Positions 35,326 to 44,832 of a stretch of DNA of 64,000 nt are shown here, piece after piece. Every line of letters begins with the position of its first letter. The first letter of the stretch is position 1. Source of the DNA: RGIG250 sp964540025 (GTDB lineage Bacteria > Bacillota > Negativicutes > Selenomonadales > Selenomonadaceae). The notes under the pieces were generated by a model that saw only the letters and a program-made list of their open reading frames with translations, was not told the origin of the DNA and searched no databases. The DNA lies in the NCBI GenBank assembly GCA_964540025.1, contig CAZIKQ010000001.1, positions 1-64,000 on the forward strand. Direction: 5' to 3'. Position numbers and translations under genes: made by a program.

Positions 35326-36001
35326 AGCCATAGCCTCCCTGCGCCTCATCCCGGACGATGCGGCCATCCTCAATGGCGATGACCCGCTTTTTCATGGTGT
35401 CAACGATATTTTTATCATGAGTAGCCATTACGATAGTGGTTCCGTTGGCATTTATCCGCCGGAAAATATCCATAATCTCCCAGGAGGTAGAAGGGTCAAG
35501 ATTTCCGGTGGGCTCGTCGGCAATGACTATAGAGGGCTTATTGACGATAGCCCGGGCAATGGCCACCCTCTGCTGCTCACCGCCGGAAAGCTGGGACGGA
35601 AAGCTTCTATACTTTGGCCGCAGGCCAACGATGTCCAGCACGGAATTCACGCTGTGCTGCATAGTCCGCCGCGGGGCTTCGATAACCTGCATGGCAAAAG
35701 CCACATTCTCCGCTACCGTCTTTTCCGGCAGCAAACGAAAGTCCTGAAAAATTACGCCCAGCTTACGGCGGAGGAAGGGAACTTCATTCACTGTCATATT
35801 GACCACATCCTTGCCGCTTACGTACAGCTCGCCGGAGGATGGCAGGACTTCCCGCAGGAGGAGCCGGATAAACGTGGATTTACCGGCACCGCTGGGGCCC
35901 ACAATAAACACAAATTCTCCCGGCTCAATATCAACATTGATATTCTTCAGGGCAACGGAGCCGTTCTCGTACTCCTTGCAGACATCCCTCATATGTATCA
36001 T
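35315..36001 (-). CDS. ftsE: Cell-division ATP-binding protein FtsE
   Basis: 228 residues: Walker A GPSGAGKSTFIRLLL, Q loop VIFQDFRLLPEKT, signature LSGGEQQRVAIARAIV, Walker B SIVIADEPTGNLDP and H loop VMATHDKNIVD. The FDFRLLPEKT-type Q-loop context and coupling to ftsX identify FtsE rather than a general MacB-type ATPase. First gene of the ftsE-ftsX-envC-ctp run. Confidence 0.94.
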   Translation of the reverse strand: MIHMRDVCKEYENGSVALKNINVDIEPGEFVFIVGPSGAGKSTFIRLLLREVLPSSGELYVSGKDVVNMTVNEVPFLRRKLGVIFQDFRLLPEKTVAENVAFAMQVIEAPRRTMQHSVNSVLDIVGLRPKYRSFPSQLSGGEQQRVAIARAIVNKPSIVIADEPTGNLDPSTSWEIMDIFRRINANGTTIVMATHDKNIVDTMKKRVIAIEDGRIVRDEAQGGYGYEV

Positions 36002-36100
36002 GGTATCACCCTACAAATTTTTACGCTCAGTCCTCGGAGATCTTTCCTCCGCACAGGTTCACATACAATATATTCTACCATCGCTTTCTGAAACTATCAT

Positions 36101-36154
36101 AAAAAAATCAAAAAGGACTGCCGCCGGCACAATTGCGCCGAACAGCGGTCCCTT
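36101..36154 (-). terminator. Terminator after fbp
   Basis: A long imperfect hairpin (outer arms GGGAC/GTCC, inner CGC/GCG and GGC/GCC pairs) is followed on the minus strand by UUUUU-GA-UUUUUUU. About 140 bases lie between it and the fbp stop, in which I see nothing else. Confidence 0.6.
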
Positions 36155-36291
36155 ATTGTAATCAGAGGAAACTCAGAAGATATTCATTCGTTGAAGAACA
36201 GGCTCATAAAATTTATGCCGGTCAGGTATTTCAAAAAACCAATTTCTCACTGCAATTTCAAAAATATTTACATCTGCCCTGCCAGGCCCCG

Positions 36292-38211
36292 TCAGACGAA
36301 GCTGGTATAATCATCCGACGCCTTCATAGTGCCGCTCTGATAAGCGTAGAGCAGTCCATAAAGGTCGGTGATCTGCTCCTGAATTGCCGCGCCCTCATCA
36401 GTGTCTGCCACGGTGGAAATTTCCGCTGACAGCTCGACAGTTTCCGCAACGGATTCAATGTCCAGGTTATTCTTCAACGCCTGGCGGACGTCAGCAATAT
36501 TCTGGTGGGCCAGCAATCTGAGCCCGCGGGAATTTGATATGAGGGTGTAACCGGAAATACCGGTTTTGGAATGATAAGCGCGGCAGAAGCCCCCGTCGAT
36601 GATGATCACCTTACCGCCGGACCGCACGGGAGTCTCCCCCTTCTTTACCTTCACCGGAACGTGGCCATTGATAATATGGCCCCGTTCGGGATTCAGCCCG
36701 AACTCATTCAGCACCATCTGACAGAAATCCAAATTGTTTATGAGCTTGTAGTAGTTATCATTCGGTTCTTCCCAAGTGGATTCATCATCTACAAACATCC
36801 GCTCAAAGGTCTTAAATTCACGGCCGGAAGTCGGCGAAAGCCGCCCGCACCAGAGGTACCACATAAAGTCAAGGGCCGCCTGGTCCCTGTGCTGCCAGGC
36901 CCGGCGGGCCACCGTGTCGCAGTAGTCGAAATATTCCCTGCCCTTGTAAGTCCTTCCGTCAAATGTAACCTCGGTGGGGGTGCCGTCAGCGTTTACCAGC
37001 ACGCAGCCATGGAAAAGAAGATTGCTGTTGTAGCAGGTGTACATGGAGCCTTTCCGATACAGGAACTCAACGTGACGGCGCAGGGGTTCGCTCTCCAGAA
37101 AGGAATTGCGCAGGTCATTCACTATGACCTCCTCCTCCGGAGACAGCCTCAGGGGATGCTGCGGATCAATGGTGGGGAAGCTTTTCTGGTTCAGCTCATA
37201 GCTCTGGCCATCGATTTCCACGGTTTTTTCCCCGAAGTCAATATGATCCAACAGGACTCTCTTCTCCATGTGAAAATCGGGGTTCCTCTTTATCAGCTGA
37301 CCCTCCAGCTTGAACATGATGATGGAAATGACCCGCTCCGCCGCCTTGATTGGCGTTTCCTGGGGGTACTGGCGGGCGGCCAGAAGCGTCAGCGGGCGCA
37401 GACCGATGCCGTAGCCCTTTTCCAAAACGTCCGTGTTGGAATAGCGGAGGTTGTTTCTGACCACGTTGGCAATGCAGGCGTCTGAGCCGCAGGCGGCCCC
37501 CATCCACAGCACGTCGTGATTTCCCCACTGAATATCCAGCGAGGGAAACTTCATTATTTTCTCGATGATCGCGTCGGGCCGGGAGCCCCGGTCGAAGAAG
37601 TCGCCGACAATGTGCATATGATCCACCGCCAGGCGTTTCACCAACCCCGTAAAGGCGTAGATAAACTCGGGCCCCGCGTCTACCTGACAAATGGTGGACA
37701 GAAGCTTCCGGTTATAAATAAACTGAGCCTGGTCTGCTTCCGGCCTGGTGTTCATAAGCTCGACAATTATCGAGCCGTAGTGGCCGGGAATGAAGGACTT
37801 GATCTTTTCCACCGGAAATTTGTAGCTCATGAGCTTCGTCAGCTCAAGGAGCCGGGCAATATTGATCCGATACCACTCCGGGGTATTTTTCCGCTCCGCC
37901 CGCTTCTGCTCCACCTTTTCTTTGGGATAGTAGATAAGCGTGCAGAACTCCGCCTTCTCCTCATCGGTAAGGCGGGCGCCAAATACATAATCGACTTTTT
38001 CTTTGATTACGCCGGAACAATTATTCAGAATGTGATAGAAGGTGTCGTATTCTCCGTGAAGGTCGGAAAGGAAATGCTCAACACCCTTTGGCAGACTCAG
38101 CTGTGCAGAAAGATGAATAAGCCGCTCGTAAACAGCCTCCCGGGATGGGTACTTTTCCGCCAGCAGCCTAATGCACTTTTTCTTGTAGGAACCGCTTGCG
38201 CCCTCTTGCAT
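36292..38211 (-). CDS. fbp: Class III fructose-1,6-bisphosphatase
   Basis: 639 residues, normal for the Firmicute class III enzyme of gluconeogenesis. Metallophosphatase motifs: FLSDLHGEYDTFYHIL, HIVGDFFDRGSRPDAI, IQWGNHDVLWMGAACG and IINGHVPVKVKKGETP. The C-terminus SNSRGLRLLAHQ is also typical. Unrelated to the class I/II enzymes and usually under carbon control. It is monocistronic and divergent from the next gene. Confidence 0.95.
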   Translation of the reverse strand: MQEGASGSYKKKCIRLLAEKYPSREAVYERLIHLSAQLSLPKGVEHFLSDLHGEYDTFYHILNNCSGVIKEKVDYVFGARLTDEEKAEFCTLIYYPKEKVEQKRAERKNTPEWYRINIARLLELTKLMSYKFPVEKIKSFIPGHYGSIIVELMNTRPEADQAQFIYNRKLLSTICQVDAGPEFIYAFTGLVKRLAVDHMHIVGDFFDRGSRPDAIIEKIMKFPSLDIQWGNHDVLWMGAACGSDACIANVVRNNLRYSNTDVLEKGYGIGLRPLTLLAARQYPQETPIKAAERVISIIMFKLEGQLIKRNPDFHMEKRVLLDHIDFGEKTVEIDGQSYELNQKSFPTIDPQHPLRLSPEEEVIVNDLRNSFLESEPLRRHVEFLYRKGSMYTCYNSNLLFHGCVLVNADGTPTEVTFDGRTYKGREYFDYCDTVARRAWQHRDQAALDFMWYLWCGRLSPTSGREFKTFERMFVDDESTWEEPNDNYYKLINNLDFCQMVLNEFGLNPERGHIINGHVPVKVKKGETPVRSGGKVIIIDGGFCRAYHSKTGISGYTLISNSRGLRLLAHQNIADVRQALKNNLDIESVAETVELSAEISTVADTDEGAAIQEQITDLYGLLYAYQSGTMKASDDYTSFV

Positions 38212-38381
38212 GGAGGTCCTCGCTTTCTCCGGTACATTAGCCGGCTATTGACCCGTGCCAAAATTTTTCTTTGGTTTGATTTTACCACAAAAGGTTTTCG
38301 GAATGAAGATGGTCCGTTGAAAAATCCTCCGTTTAGTGTTATATTCTACGGGATGAATTTTAATCGGACAAAGGATCGAAC

Positions 38382-39536
38382 ATGACCGAACAAGACCTTC
38401 TGTACCAGGCTGAAAAGGTGCAGGCTTCTGTCCCGGACAGTGAGCCGCTGCTTTCCCGCTTCCGGCGAAGACAGCAAAAGCAGCGGCAGGAGCTGCTGCT
38501 GATAATTGCCGTGGTTACGGTTCTGCTGGGGGGCTTGCTGTGGCACTCCCTCATTCATTCCCGCACTCCCGACTACGCCATGAAACAAATCCTCGAATCG
38601 TTAGAGAGCAGGGACAGCGAAACATTTGACCGCTACGTAAAGCTTGACGCCATTATGCTGGTAGCCTTTGACGATCTGATTGCTACTCTGTTCAACTACG
38701 ATGAGGCCCTTACCCCGGAAACTCACAGGAGCTTCCTTGACTTCTATCAGCGGATAAAGCCGCAGCTGGCGCAGGGTACGGCGGAAACGATCCGCCGGTA
38801 TGTGGCTTCCGGCGAATGGACGCTTCCTTCCGGTCAGGATCTGCTGAAGGGCCGGCAGCTGGGTATTGACTACGACAGATTTTTGGAAAGAAGCCAGCTG
38901 AGAAACACCGAGTTTGTGGCTCTTGACTCGGTAACGGTAAACGTCGATAAGACGGATGAAGCCGTGGCAAGGGTCAAGATCCGGGACAGATACACCGGCG
39001 TGGATTTCGCGCTCCAGGTTCTTTTGGAGCGGCAGAGCGACGGACACTGGAGCGTCGTCGCTCTGGAAAATTACCGGGATTATCTCTCTGTCGTAACCAG
39101 CCTCCAGATAGCTGCCATAACTGCCTACATTGAGGCGACCCAGCCGGTAGTGGACGAATATAACGACCGGTTCCTCGACCAGCGAACCCGCTTCCGAAAC
39201 ATCGTCCGGCAAGGGCGCCCCCTGAGCGACAGTCAAATCAGACAGGTTAAACAGCTGATCCTGGGGGAAACTATTCCCGACCTGAAATCCCGTCAGGAGA
39301 AGCTGAATTCCTTTGACATCAGAGCCGGCAGCCAGTATCTGTCCTCTCTGCGCCGTCGGTCCACCGAGCTGAGCATCGCTGCCTGGCTTCATCTCATTGC
39401 GGGGCTTGAAAAGGAAGACTACAGCGAATTGAATCTGGCCGAGACTCTCCACAAGCAAATGCTGGAGGTAGACCTGCGCATTGAGGATATCATAAACCAT
39501 AGTACCGTCAGCCAGGAAATGCCGGTGGTTCCCTGA
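38382..39536 (+). CDS. DUF2939-like membrane-anchored protein
   Basis: 384 residues. Cytoplasmic N-terminus with many charged residues, one transmembrane helix at about 37-57 (LLLIIAVVTVLLGGLLWHSL), then an extracytoplasmic part of mixed alpha/beta. The section after the helix (DYAMKQILESLESRDSETFD, RYVKLDAIM) looks like DUF2939, and FALQVLLERQSDGHWSVVALENY is a typical strand pair of the same fold. The last 130 residues are helical and charged. Function unknown. AAAGGA precedes the ATG; a terminator follows. Confidence 0.6.
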   Translation: MTEQDLLYQAEKVQASVPDSEPLLSRFRRRQQKQRQELLLIIAVVTVLLGGLLWHSLIHSRTPDYAMKQILESLESRDSETFDRYVKLDAIMLVAFDDLIATLFNYDEALTPETHRSFLDFYQRIKPQLAQGTAETIRRYVASGEWTLPSGQDLLKGRQLGIDYDRFLERSQLRNTEFVALDSVTVNVDKTDEAVARVKIRDRYTGVDFALQVLLERQSDGHWSVVALENYRDYLSVVTSLQIAAITAYIEATQPVVDEYNDRFLDQRTRFRNIVRQGRPLSDSQIRQVKQLILGETIPDLKSRQEKLNSFDIRAGSQYLSSLRRRSTELSIAAWLHLIAGLEKEDYSELNLAETLHKQMLEVDLRIEDIINHSTVSQEMPVVP

Positions 39537-39545
39537 TGATATTGC

Positions 39546-39605
39546 AAAAAACAAGGCTGTGAAGATAATCGCTCGCCAATCATCTTCACAGCCTGTTCTT
39601 TTTTT
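39546..39605. terminator. Bidirectional terminator between convergent genes
   Basis: A perfect 12-bp stem (GGCTGTGAAGAT, 39555-39566, with 39582-39593) has T runs on both strands. It serves the DUF2939-like gene (plus) and the exported gene at 39607 (minus). Confidence 0.9.
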
Positions 39606-39606
39606 A

Positions 39607-40755
39607 TTATCCGCGCTGTATCCGCTTGTCCCAGGTGATCTTGTACAACCTGTAAGCCTCCCGATTGTCAAGCTCCAAATTGTACTGGCTTTCCGTAAAG
39701 TACAGGTCATTCACCCCGTCCACGGCGAAGCTGTCAGCCCACTTTACATCGATGCCCACATCAAAAAGACTTCCCTTATTGACTTCGTCCTGAAAGTCAA
39801 ACTCCCAAAGGCCCTGATCCGGCAGATCGCCCATTATGAGCCAGGTATCGCGGCGCACCATGCCGGTGCAGGGGGCGCCGTAAAGAGTCTCCGGTTTGAT
39901 GGACTTCCGGCGGGCATCGGCAGTGAGGTTCTTATCGAGAAGCACCTTCACCGGAACTGAGTTTATTACATCTCCCCCCATGGCCGAGAAGAAAAGCAGA
40001 CTGTTTTTTTCCGACAGCTCCAGGGCGCAGACATCGGTAAGTTTATTGTACACCCCGCTGGGAAAATAGATCATCTGGATGTTTTTACGCAGCTCCGGCG
40101 CCTTTTCAAGGGCCCGATAGCTTTCCCCGGTAGCCAGATCCAGCACGAGGATCGCCGCTGCTCCGGTGTCGGAAATAAACGCCTTGTTGGTCAGGCGGTC
40201 CACCCGGATATCGGACAGGAGACTGCCGGCCGCCAAAGAAGCTCCGGCTATCGGGTAGATCCTTTCCACCGTAGGAGCCTCGCCGCTAATGTCGATGGCA
40301 AAGATCCGGGGCCCCTTTCCTTCATCGGAATCCGCGTCTGCCCGGCCTTCATCCAAAGCAAATAATCTTGGCCCCGCCGCCGTCATCACATAGTTCAACC
40401 GCCGGAGGGAGGCAAAATTAACCTCTTGCAGCAGCGGATATATTACCCCATCCTTCACCTCTCCAAGAGAAAAGTCCGCCGGGCTGACTCCCCAGTGAGG
40501 GAACGATACAAAAATCCTGCCGTTTCCCGTTACCGCCAGACCGGCCATCTGATATTCCGACTCCACCAGACAGGAAAGAACTGCCTGATCCTGCTCCAGC
40601 CGATCTGATTTTCTCTGCTTTTCAGAGCTTGCCGCCTGGGCAACGGCCATTTTGCCGCCGACCTCAAGCTCCGCCGCCGGGGAAATTCCCGCCGCTACGG
40701 ACAGGGCTGCCAATCCGGCAACGATACCGCGGGCCAGTTTCTTTGAAAACACCAT
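39607..40755 (-). CDS. Exported protein of the major royal jelly/yellow family
   Basis: About 382 residues from the ATG at 40755 (AGGAGG upstream). Signal peptide about 1-30 (GIVAGLAALSVAAGISPAA). The rest looks like a six-bladed beta propeller of the MRJP/yellow type: SLRRLNYVMTAAGPRLFALD, IFAIDISGEAPTVERIYPI, LLSDIRVDRLTNKAFISDTG, ILVLDLATGESYRALEKAP and a late LYFTESQYNLE. In insects such proteins act in pigment or ligand binding, and bacterial members have no settled role. It probably works in the periplasm. The gene behind it (40779) may be co-transcribed. Confidence 0.65.
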   Translation of the reverse strand: MVFSKKLARGIVAGLAALSVAAGISPAAELEVGGKMAVAQAASSEKQRKSDRLEQDQAVLSCLVESEYQMAGLAVTGNGRIFVSFPHWGVSPADFSLGEVKDGVIYPLLQEVNFASLRRLNYVMTAAGPRLFALDEGRADADSDEGKGPRIFAIDISGEAPTVERIYPIAGASLAAGSLLSDIRVDRLTNKAFISDTGAAAILVLDLATGESYRALEKAPELRKNIQMIYFPSGVYNKLTDVCALELSEKNSLLFFSAMGGDVINSVPVKVLLDKNLTADARRKSIKPETLYGAPCTGMVRRDTWLIMGDLPDQGLWEFDFQDEVNKGSLFDVGIDVKWADSFAVDGVNDLYFTESQYNLELDNREAYRLYKITWDKRIQRG

Positions 40756-40778
40756 GATCCTTCCTCCTATGAAAAATT

Positions 40779-41915
40779 TTACACATCGCTTCTTATTTCG
40801 TTCAGAATTCTGTCTACCTGGGGCATGGTATCCAATTCCAGGGGGATACCCACCTTTCTGCATACCGACTCAAGGGCCGCGTAGACCTCTGCGTTTCTGA
40901 CGATAAGCTCCTTCATTCTGCCGTGCTCCAGCACATAGTCATGAAGCATGAGGAACGCCATTTCCCCGGTACTGACTCCCGCCTCTACCGGCATCATGAT
41001 ATTGATCCGTCCCGAGGTTTCGTCCAGGGCCAGGGCAAACTGCCAGTTGCCGATATTCCCTTTTTCATCTATGTAGTCCATGGGAGACCAGCCGTTGTAG
41101 AAAAAATCAAAATCCACCACCTGATCATTCTGCCTGGCCCGTTTTATCCGGCGGGCCATTACCTCATCATTGAAGTCGTAGCTGCGGAAGATCATTTCCG
41201 GCTCCTTGTATTCCACCGGACCGGTGACCATCCGCTTCTGCTTCTCATCGTAATAGCGGGCCAGACAATAGCCTGCATCGTATTGCACCAGGATGGATTT
41301 CTTCAACTGATCCCGCAGGGCGGTGCGAAGCTCCACCAATGCCTCCATCACCACTTCCGCTTCATCATCCCGCAGGGTGCGGGGGATGGTGCGGCTGGCG
41401 GCGGAGGTGAAATAAAGCCACCGGCCCGCTCCCCGGAAGGATCGGCCCAGTTCCTTCAGGATCTGCCGGTTTTCTTCCGGCATCTCCGGCCGATCCCCCC
41501 AGCAAAGAATATAGGCATCCCGGTCATACATGACAAACTCCCGGGGCACTATGGGATCCCGGACGCTGAGGACGTCAAAGTCACAGAGTCCCTTTTGCCC
41601 GTGATAGAGGACAATTTTCTTTCCCGCCCGGGAAAAGGGGCTGGTTTCAAAGGACACCGCCATCTTTTCCCCATGAACCCTGAGCTCCAGCATCACCGGC
41701 ATATACACATGATACCCCATCCAGGGTTCCATCGCTTCTATATCCGCGGCCAGGTCGTAGATGGTCTCCCAGAGTTTCAGGTTGCGACCGTCCTTTTTTA
41801 CACATCCCCGCAGCTTCTCGTAGACAGCCCGCGCCGCCGCCTCTTCCTCAGACAGGCCGGTATCGTTTACCGTCTCGTCCATTGTTTTATTTCCCGAGCG
41901 TCTCATCCGCTTCAT
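40779..41915 (-). CDS. Conserved hypothetical protein
   Basis: About 378 residues, soluble, acidic, no signal peptide or transmembrane segment. I recognise no family. Notable stretches are a Trp/Tyr-rich region (EPWMGYHVYMPVMLELRVHG), DFDFFYNGWSPMDYIDEKGN and a helical C-terminus. The start is uncertain: ATG at 41915 has AAAAGG eight bases upstream, and ATG at 41882 is also possible. It precedes the royal-jelly-like gene by 23 bases, so the two may function together. Confidence 0.6.
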   Translation of the reverse strand: MKRMRRSGNKTMDETVNDTGLSEEEAAARAVYEKLRGCVKKDGRNLKLWETIYDLAADIEAMEPWMGYHVYMPVMLELRVHGEKMAVSFETSPFSRAGKKIVLYHGQKGLCDFDVLSVRDPIVPREFVMYDRDAYILCWGDRPEMPEENRQILKELGRSFRGAGRWLYFTSAASRTIPRTLRDDEAEVVMEALVELRTALRDQLKKSILVQYDAGYCLARYYDEKQKRMVTGPVEYKEPEMIFRSYDFNDEVMARRIKRARQNDQVVDFDFFYNGWSPMDYIDEKGNIGNWQFALALDETSGRINIMMPVEAGVSTGEMAFLMLHDYVLEHGRMKELIVRNAEVYAALESVCRKVGIPLELDTMPQVDRILNEIRSDV

Positions 41916-42083
41916 CCGATTCACCTTTTCATCCTGTCAGATTTACCCTCTGTCCGGCAGAAAGCCGCTCTCTGCCTTCCGTCATATTTTACTATATATT
42001 CACCCCTGGGGCAACGGCTGCAAGTCAATCATGTATACAGATATTTTCCTCCCGGCCTGTAGATGGTCTGGAGAAAATTGTGC

Positions 42084-42268
42084 TATAATGCCGTTGTTCA
42101 AGAAAATGCCCCAGGCATTTTCCTTCTTAATTTGCGCAGAGCGGCGATGCAGGTATCAGCTCCACCCTGTCAGCTAATGCAAAACCCGCCAGTTACGGCT
42201 TGAAACGGGGGACAGCTTTTAGTCGTTTTCGTTCAATAATCTGCTTTTGGTTTGAAGGTGATGATTCC
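42084..42268 (+). promoter_or_regulatory. Promoter and 170-base leader of the SsuABC-like/guanine deaminase operon
   Basis: TATAAT at 42084-42089 with TGC directly upstream (extended -10); no good -35. The transcript should start near 42096. The leader holds the palindromic element (42100-42124) and then a stretch with several short complementary G/C blocks (about 42130-42210). This may be a structured regulatory RNA. I could not match it to TPP, purine, preQ1 or NMT1-motif riboswitches. The rest of 41925-42083 shows nothing more. Confidence 0.4.
42100..42124 (+). repeat. Short palindromic intergenic element, copy 4
   Basis: AAGAAAATGCC-CCA-GGCATTTTCCTT: an 8-bp perfect hairpin of the same design as copies at 8407, 29472 and 30886, here at the very 5' end of the predicted transcript. 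Confidence 0.4.
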
Positions 42269-43051
42269 ATGAAGAGATTTCAATATTTTCTGCTGGCATC
42301 ATTGCTGCCATTGCTTACCATTACCCTCTGGCACTATTTTTCCGAAAAATCCGGCAGCTATCTGCTGCCAACGCCTGCCGCCGTCCTGTCCACCCTTAAA
42401 GGGATGGCTGTTTCCGGAGAATTGTCCCGCCATCTGGGGATAAGCTCCCTTCGGGTGGCCGAGGGTTTTTTCATCACTGCCGTTGCCGCCGTCTGCCTTG
42501 GCGCCGCTTTGGGGCTGTCCCCAATTCTTCACGCCCTGTTTTCCCGGTGGCTTGACTTTTGGCGGCAGGTTCCTCCCCTGTCTCTGCTGCCAATGCTCAT
42601 CCTTTGGTTTGGTCTGGGGGAGCTGAGCAAGCTGGCCATCGTGATCCTTGCCACCTTCTTCCCGGTTTTCCTGGCTACCTATGACGCGGTCAGCCGTCCT
42701 GACAAAGAGCTGCTGGAGCTGGGCGCTTTATATGGATTATCTCCCTGGGAAAGCCTCATGAGGCTCCGGCTGCCCATGGCCCTGCCTGAAGTGTTCACGG
42801 GTCTGCGGATCGGTCTTGGCTACAGCTGGCGTTCCCTCATCGGGGCAGAGATGTTCGCCTCCTCCTCCGGCCTCGGCTTCCTCATCATTGACGGCGAGGA
42901 GATGGCCCGCCCTGATATGGTTCTCGCCGGGATCATTGCCATTGGGATCGCCGGGTCCTGCGCGGATGCCCTGATGTGGGTTCTCTCCCGGCAAATCAGA
43001 GTTCTGCGGCCTACCAGCGCCATGCGCAACCTTACCGGGGGGCGGCTATGA
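42269..43051 (+). CDS. ABC transporter permease, SsuC/TauC/nitrate type
   Basis: About 260 residues from ATG 42269 (GAAGGTG upstream), six transmembrane segments. The EAA loop is LLELGALYGLSPWESLMRLRLPMALPEVF in shape (conserved core GALYGLSPWE and LRLPMALPEVFTGLRIGLGYSW). Family members import sulfonates, taurine, nitrate, thiamine precursors or purine-like compounds. The downstream guanine deaminase points to a nitrogen heterocycle here, but this is inference. Confidence 0.88.
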   Translation: MKRFQYFLLASLLPLLTITLWHYFSEKSGSYLLPTPAAVLSTLKGMAVSGELSRHLGISSLRVAEGFFITAVAAVCLGAALGLSPILHALFSRWLDFWRQVPPLSLLPMLILWFGLGELSKLAIVILATFFPVFLATYDAVSRPDKELLELGALYGLSPWESLMRLRLPMALPEVFTGLRIGLGYSWRSLIGAEMFASSSGLGFLIIDGEEMARPDMVLAGIIAIGIAGSCADALMWVLSRQIRVLRPTSAMRNLTGGRL

Positions 43052-43797
43052 AGGAAATAATCATTCAGGGGCTCAGCAAAACGTTCCTCCTGGCCGGAAG
43101 GGGGAATCATATTGCCCTGAAGGATCTCTGCTGTACTATTTCTCCCGGCTCATTTAACGTCATTGTGGGAAAATCCGGCTGCGGCAAAACGACCCTGTTG
43201 CGGATAATCGCCGGTCTTGAACAGGCCGACGGCGGAGAAATAAAAAACCTGCCTCCAAAGAAAAAGCGCGGTCTCATGTTCCAGAGTCCCCGGTTCCTTC
43301 CCTGGCTCACCCTGTGGGAAAACGTTACCTTCTGGGAACACGGCCACTTCACCGCTGAGGAAATCTTGGAAGCAAAAAAAAAATCCGCCCGGCTGCTGAA
43401 GGCTTTTGGCCTGGCTGACTGGCAGGACTCTTTTCCCAGTCAGCTTTCCGGCGGCATGGCCCAGCGGGCGTCCCTTGTCCGGACCCTGGCCACCTCGCCC
43501 CAGCTGCTCCTGTTGGATGAGCCCTTTGCCGCGGTGGATTACTTCACCAGACTTCGCTTACAGGAGGAAGTCGCCCGGCTTTGGCAGGAGCAGCCGGATT
43601 CCGCCCCTCTCACTATCGTCTTTGTCACCCACGATATCGGCGAGGCCTCAAGACTGGCCACTCACATCCACATCATGTCCCAGGGCCGCATTACGGCCAC
43701 CATAATGAACAATGAACCATATCCCCGTCCCCCGGTGACTGACCGCAGCGGGATTGAAGCGGCAATTCTTGCGACGCTTGATGCCAGTAACAAATAA
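43048..43797 (+). CDS. ABC transporter ATPase, SsuB/TauB type
   Basis: About 249 residues from ATG 43048, which overlaps the permease stop by 4 bases. Walker A GKSGCGKTTLLRIIAG, Q loop LMFQSPRFLPWLT, signature LSGGMAQRASLVRTLA, Walker B LLLLDEPFAAVD and H loop VTHDIGEASRLA. It energises the SsuC-like permease. Confidence 0.92.
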   Translation: MKEIIIQGLSKTFLLAGRGNHIALKDLCCTISPGSFNVIVGKSGCGKTTLLRIIAGLEQADGGEIKNLPPKKKRGLMFQSPRFLPWLTLWENVTFWEHGHFTAEEILEAKKKSARLLKAFGLADWQDSFPSQLSGGMAQRASLVRTLATSPQLLLLDEPFAAVDYFTRLRLQEEVARLWQEQPDSAPLTIVFVTHDIGEASRLATHIHIMSQGRITATIMNNEPYPRPPVTDRSGIEAAILATLDASNK

Positions 43798-43812
43798 AAA
43801 GGAGTATATACC

Positions 43813-44781
43813 ATGAAAAAGATTATCGCCCTGATTTTAACCGTCAGTTCCCTGCTGGCCCTTGGCTGCGGCAGCAGTACCGCCCCCAGCCCCAGCAAGG
43901 AGTCTGTCCCCAAGCTGACTGAACTTAACCTGACCTACGTAAAATCTCCCCTGAACATTCCTTCCATCATTGAAAAGCGCCGCAGCGTATTTGAAAATGC
44001 TTTCGGCGCGGATGGAATCACCGTCAAATACAGCGACCTGAATGCCGGGCCCAAACAGACGCAGGCTCTGGCGGCCGGTCAGATCGACGTCTGCCACGCC
44101 CTGGGCGGCACCAGCGCCATTCTGGCCGCCGCTAACGGGGTGGATTTGAAGATTGTCGGTATGTACAGCCGCGCCCCCCGAGCCTTTAACATCATCACCA
44201 AAAACCCCAACATCCGTTCCGTTAAGGATCTTAAAGGAAAAACCGTTGCGGGGCCAAAGGGTACTATTCTTCACCAGCTGCTCATTGCCGCCCTCCGGCG
44301 GGAGGGTCTCACCATCAACGATGTTAAATTCGTCTCCATGGGCATTCCGGAAACGGCCGCCGCCCTTGCAGGCGGAAGCGCTGACGCCGGTCTGCTGGCC
44401 GGGCCTGCCGCCCTTAAAATGACCGCCGGAGGAGCCCGGATCCTCTCTACCGGGGAAGGGCTTCTCGATGCCTCTATCGTCATCGCCATGCGGGGGGATT
44501 TTCTCAAAAAATATCCCGAGCAGGCGGAAAAATTTATGACAACCCACCGGAAGGTAGTTGCCAATTACCAAAAAGACCCAAAGGGATTCTACGGAGATGC
44601 GGCCGAGGAAACCGGCCTCACCATTCAGCAGGTGGACCACATGGCCAAATGGTATGATTTCGATCCTTCCATTTGCGACAGCGATATCAAAGACCTCGAG
44701 GCCACACAGCAGTTCCTTATCCAGACGGGAATGCTGAATGAGAGCAAAAAAATCGACATCAACAGCCTGATTGCCAGGTAA
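43813..44781 (+). CDS. ABC transporter substrate-binding lipoprotein, SsuA/NMT1 type
   Basis: 322 residues with a lipoprotein signal (LILTVSSLLALGCG, Cys about 19) and the SsuA/TauA fold: YVKSPLNIPSIIEKRRSVFE, ALAAGQIDVCHALGGTSAIL, SVKDLKGKTVAGPKGTILHQ, FVSMGIPETAAALAGGSADA. GGAG precedes the ATG. The substrate is unknown. The pocket sequence cannot be read for taurine or nitrate specificity. Confidence 0.88.
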   Translation: MKKIIALILTVSSLLALGCGSSTAPSPSKESVPKLTELNLTYVKSPLNIPSIIEKRRSVFENAFGADGITVKYSDLNAGPKQTQALAAGQIDVCHALGGTSAILAAANGVDLKIVGMYSRAPRAFNIITKNPNIRSVKDLKGKTVAGPKGTILHQLLIAALRREGLTINDVKFVSMGIPETAAALAGGSADAGLLAGPAALKMTAGGARILSTGEGLLDASIVIAMRGDFLKKYPEQAEKFMTTHRKVVANYQKDPKGFYGDAAEETGLTIQQVDHMAKWYDFDPSICDSDIKDLEATQQFLIQTGMLNESKKIDINSLIAR

Positions 44782-44832
44782 TACTGCCTGATGATTTTTC
44801 CAAGAGCAACCGAACAAGCGGAGAATGACAAA

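Noticed and set aside
42096..42268. TPP, purine or preQ1 riboswitch in the SsuABC-like leader
   Set aside because: None of the conserved core sequences of these classes could be found.
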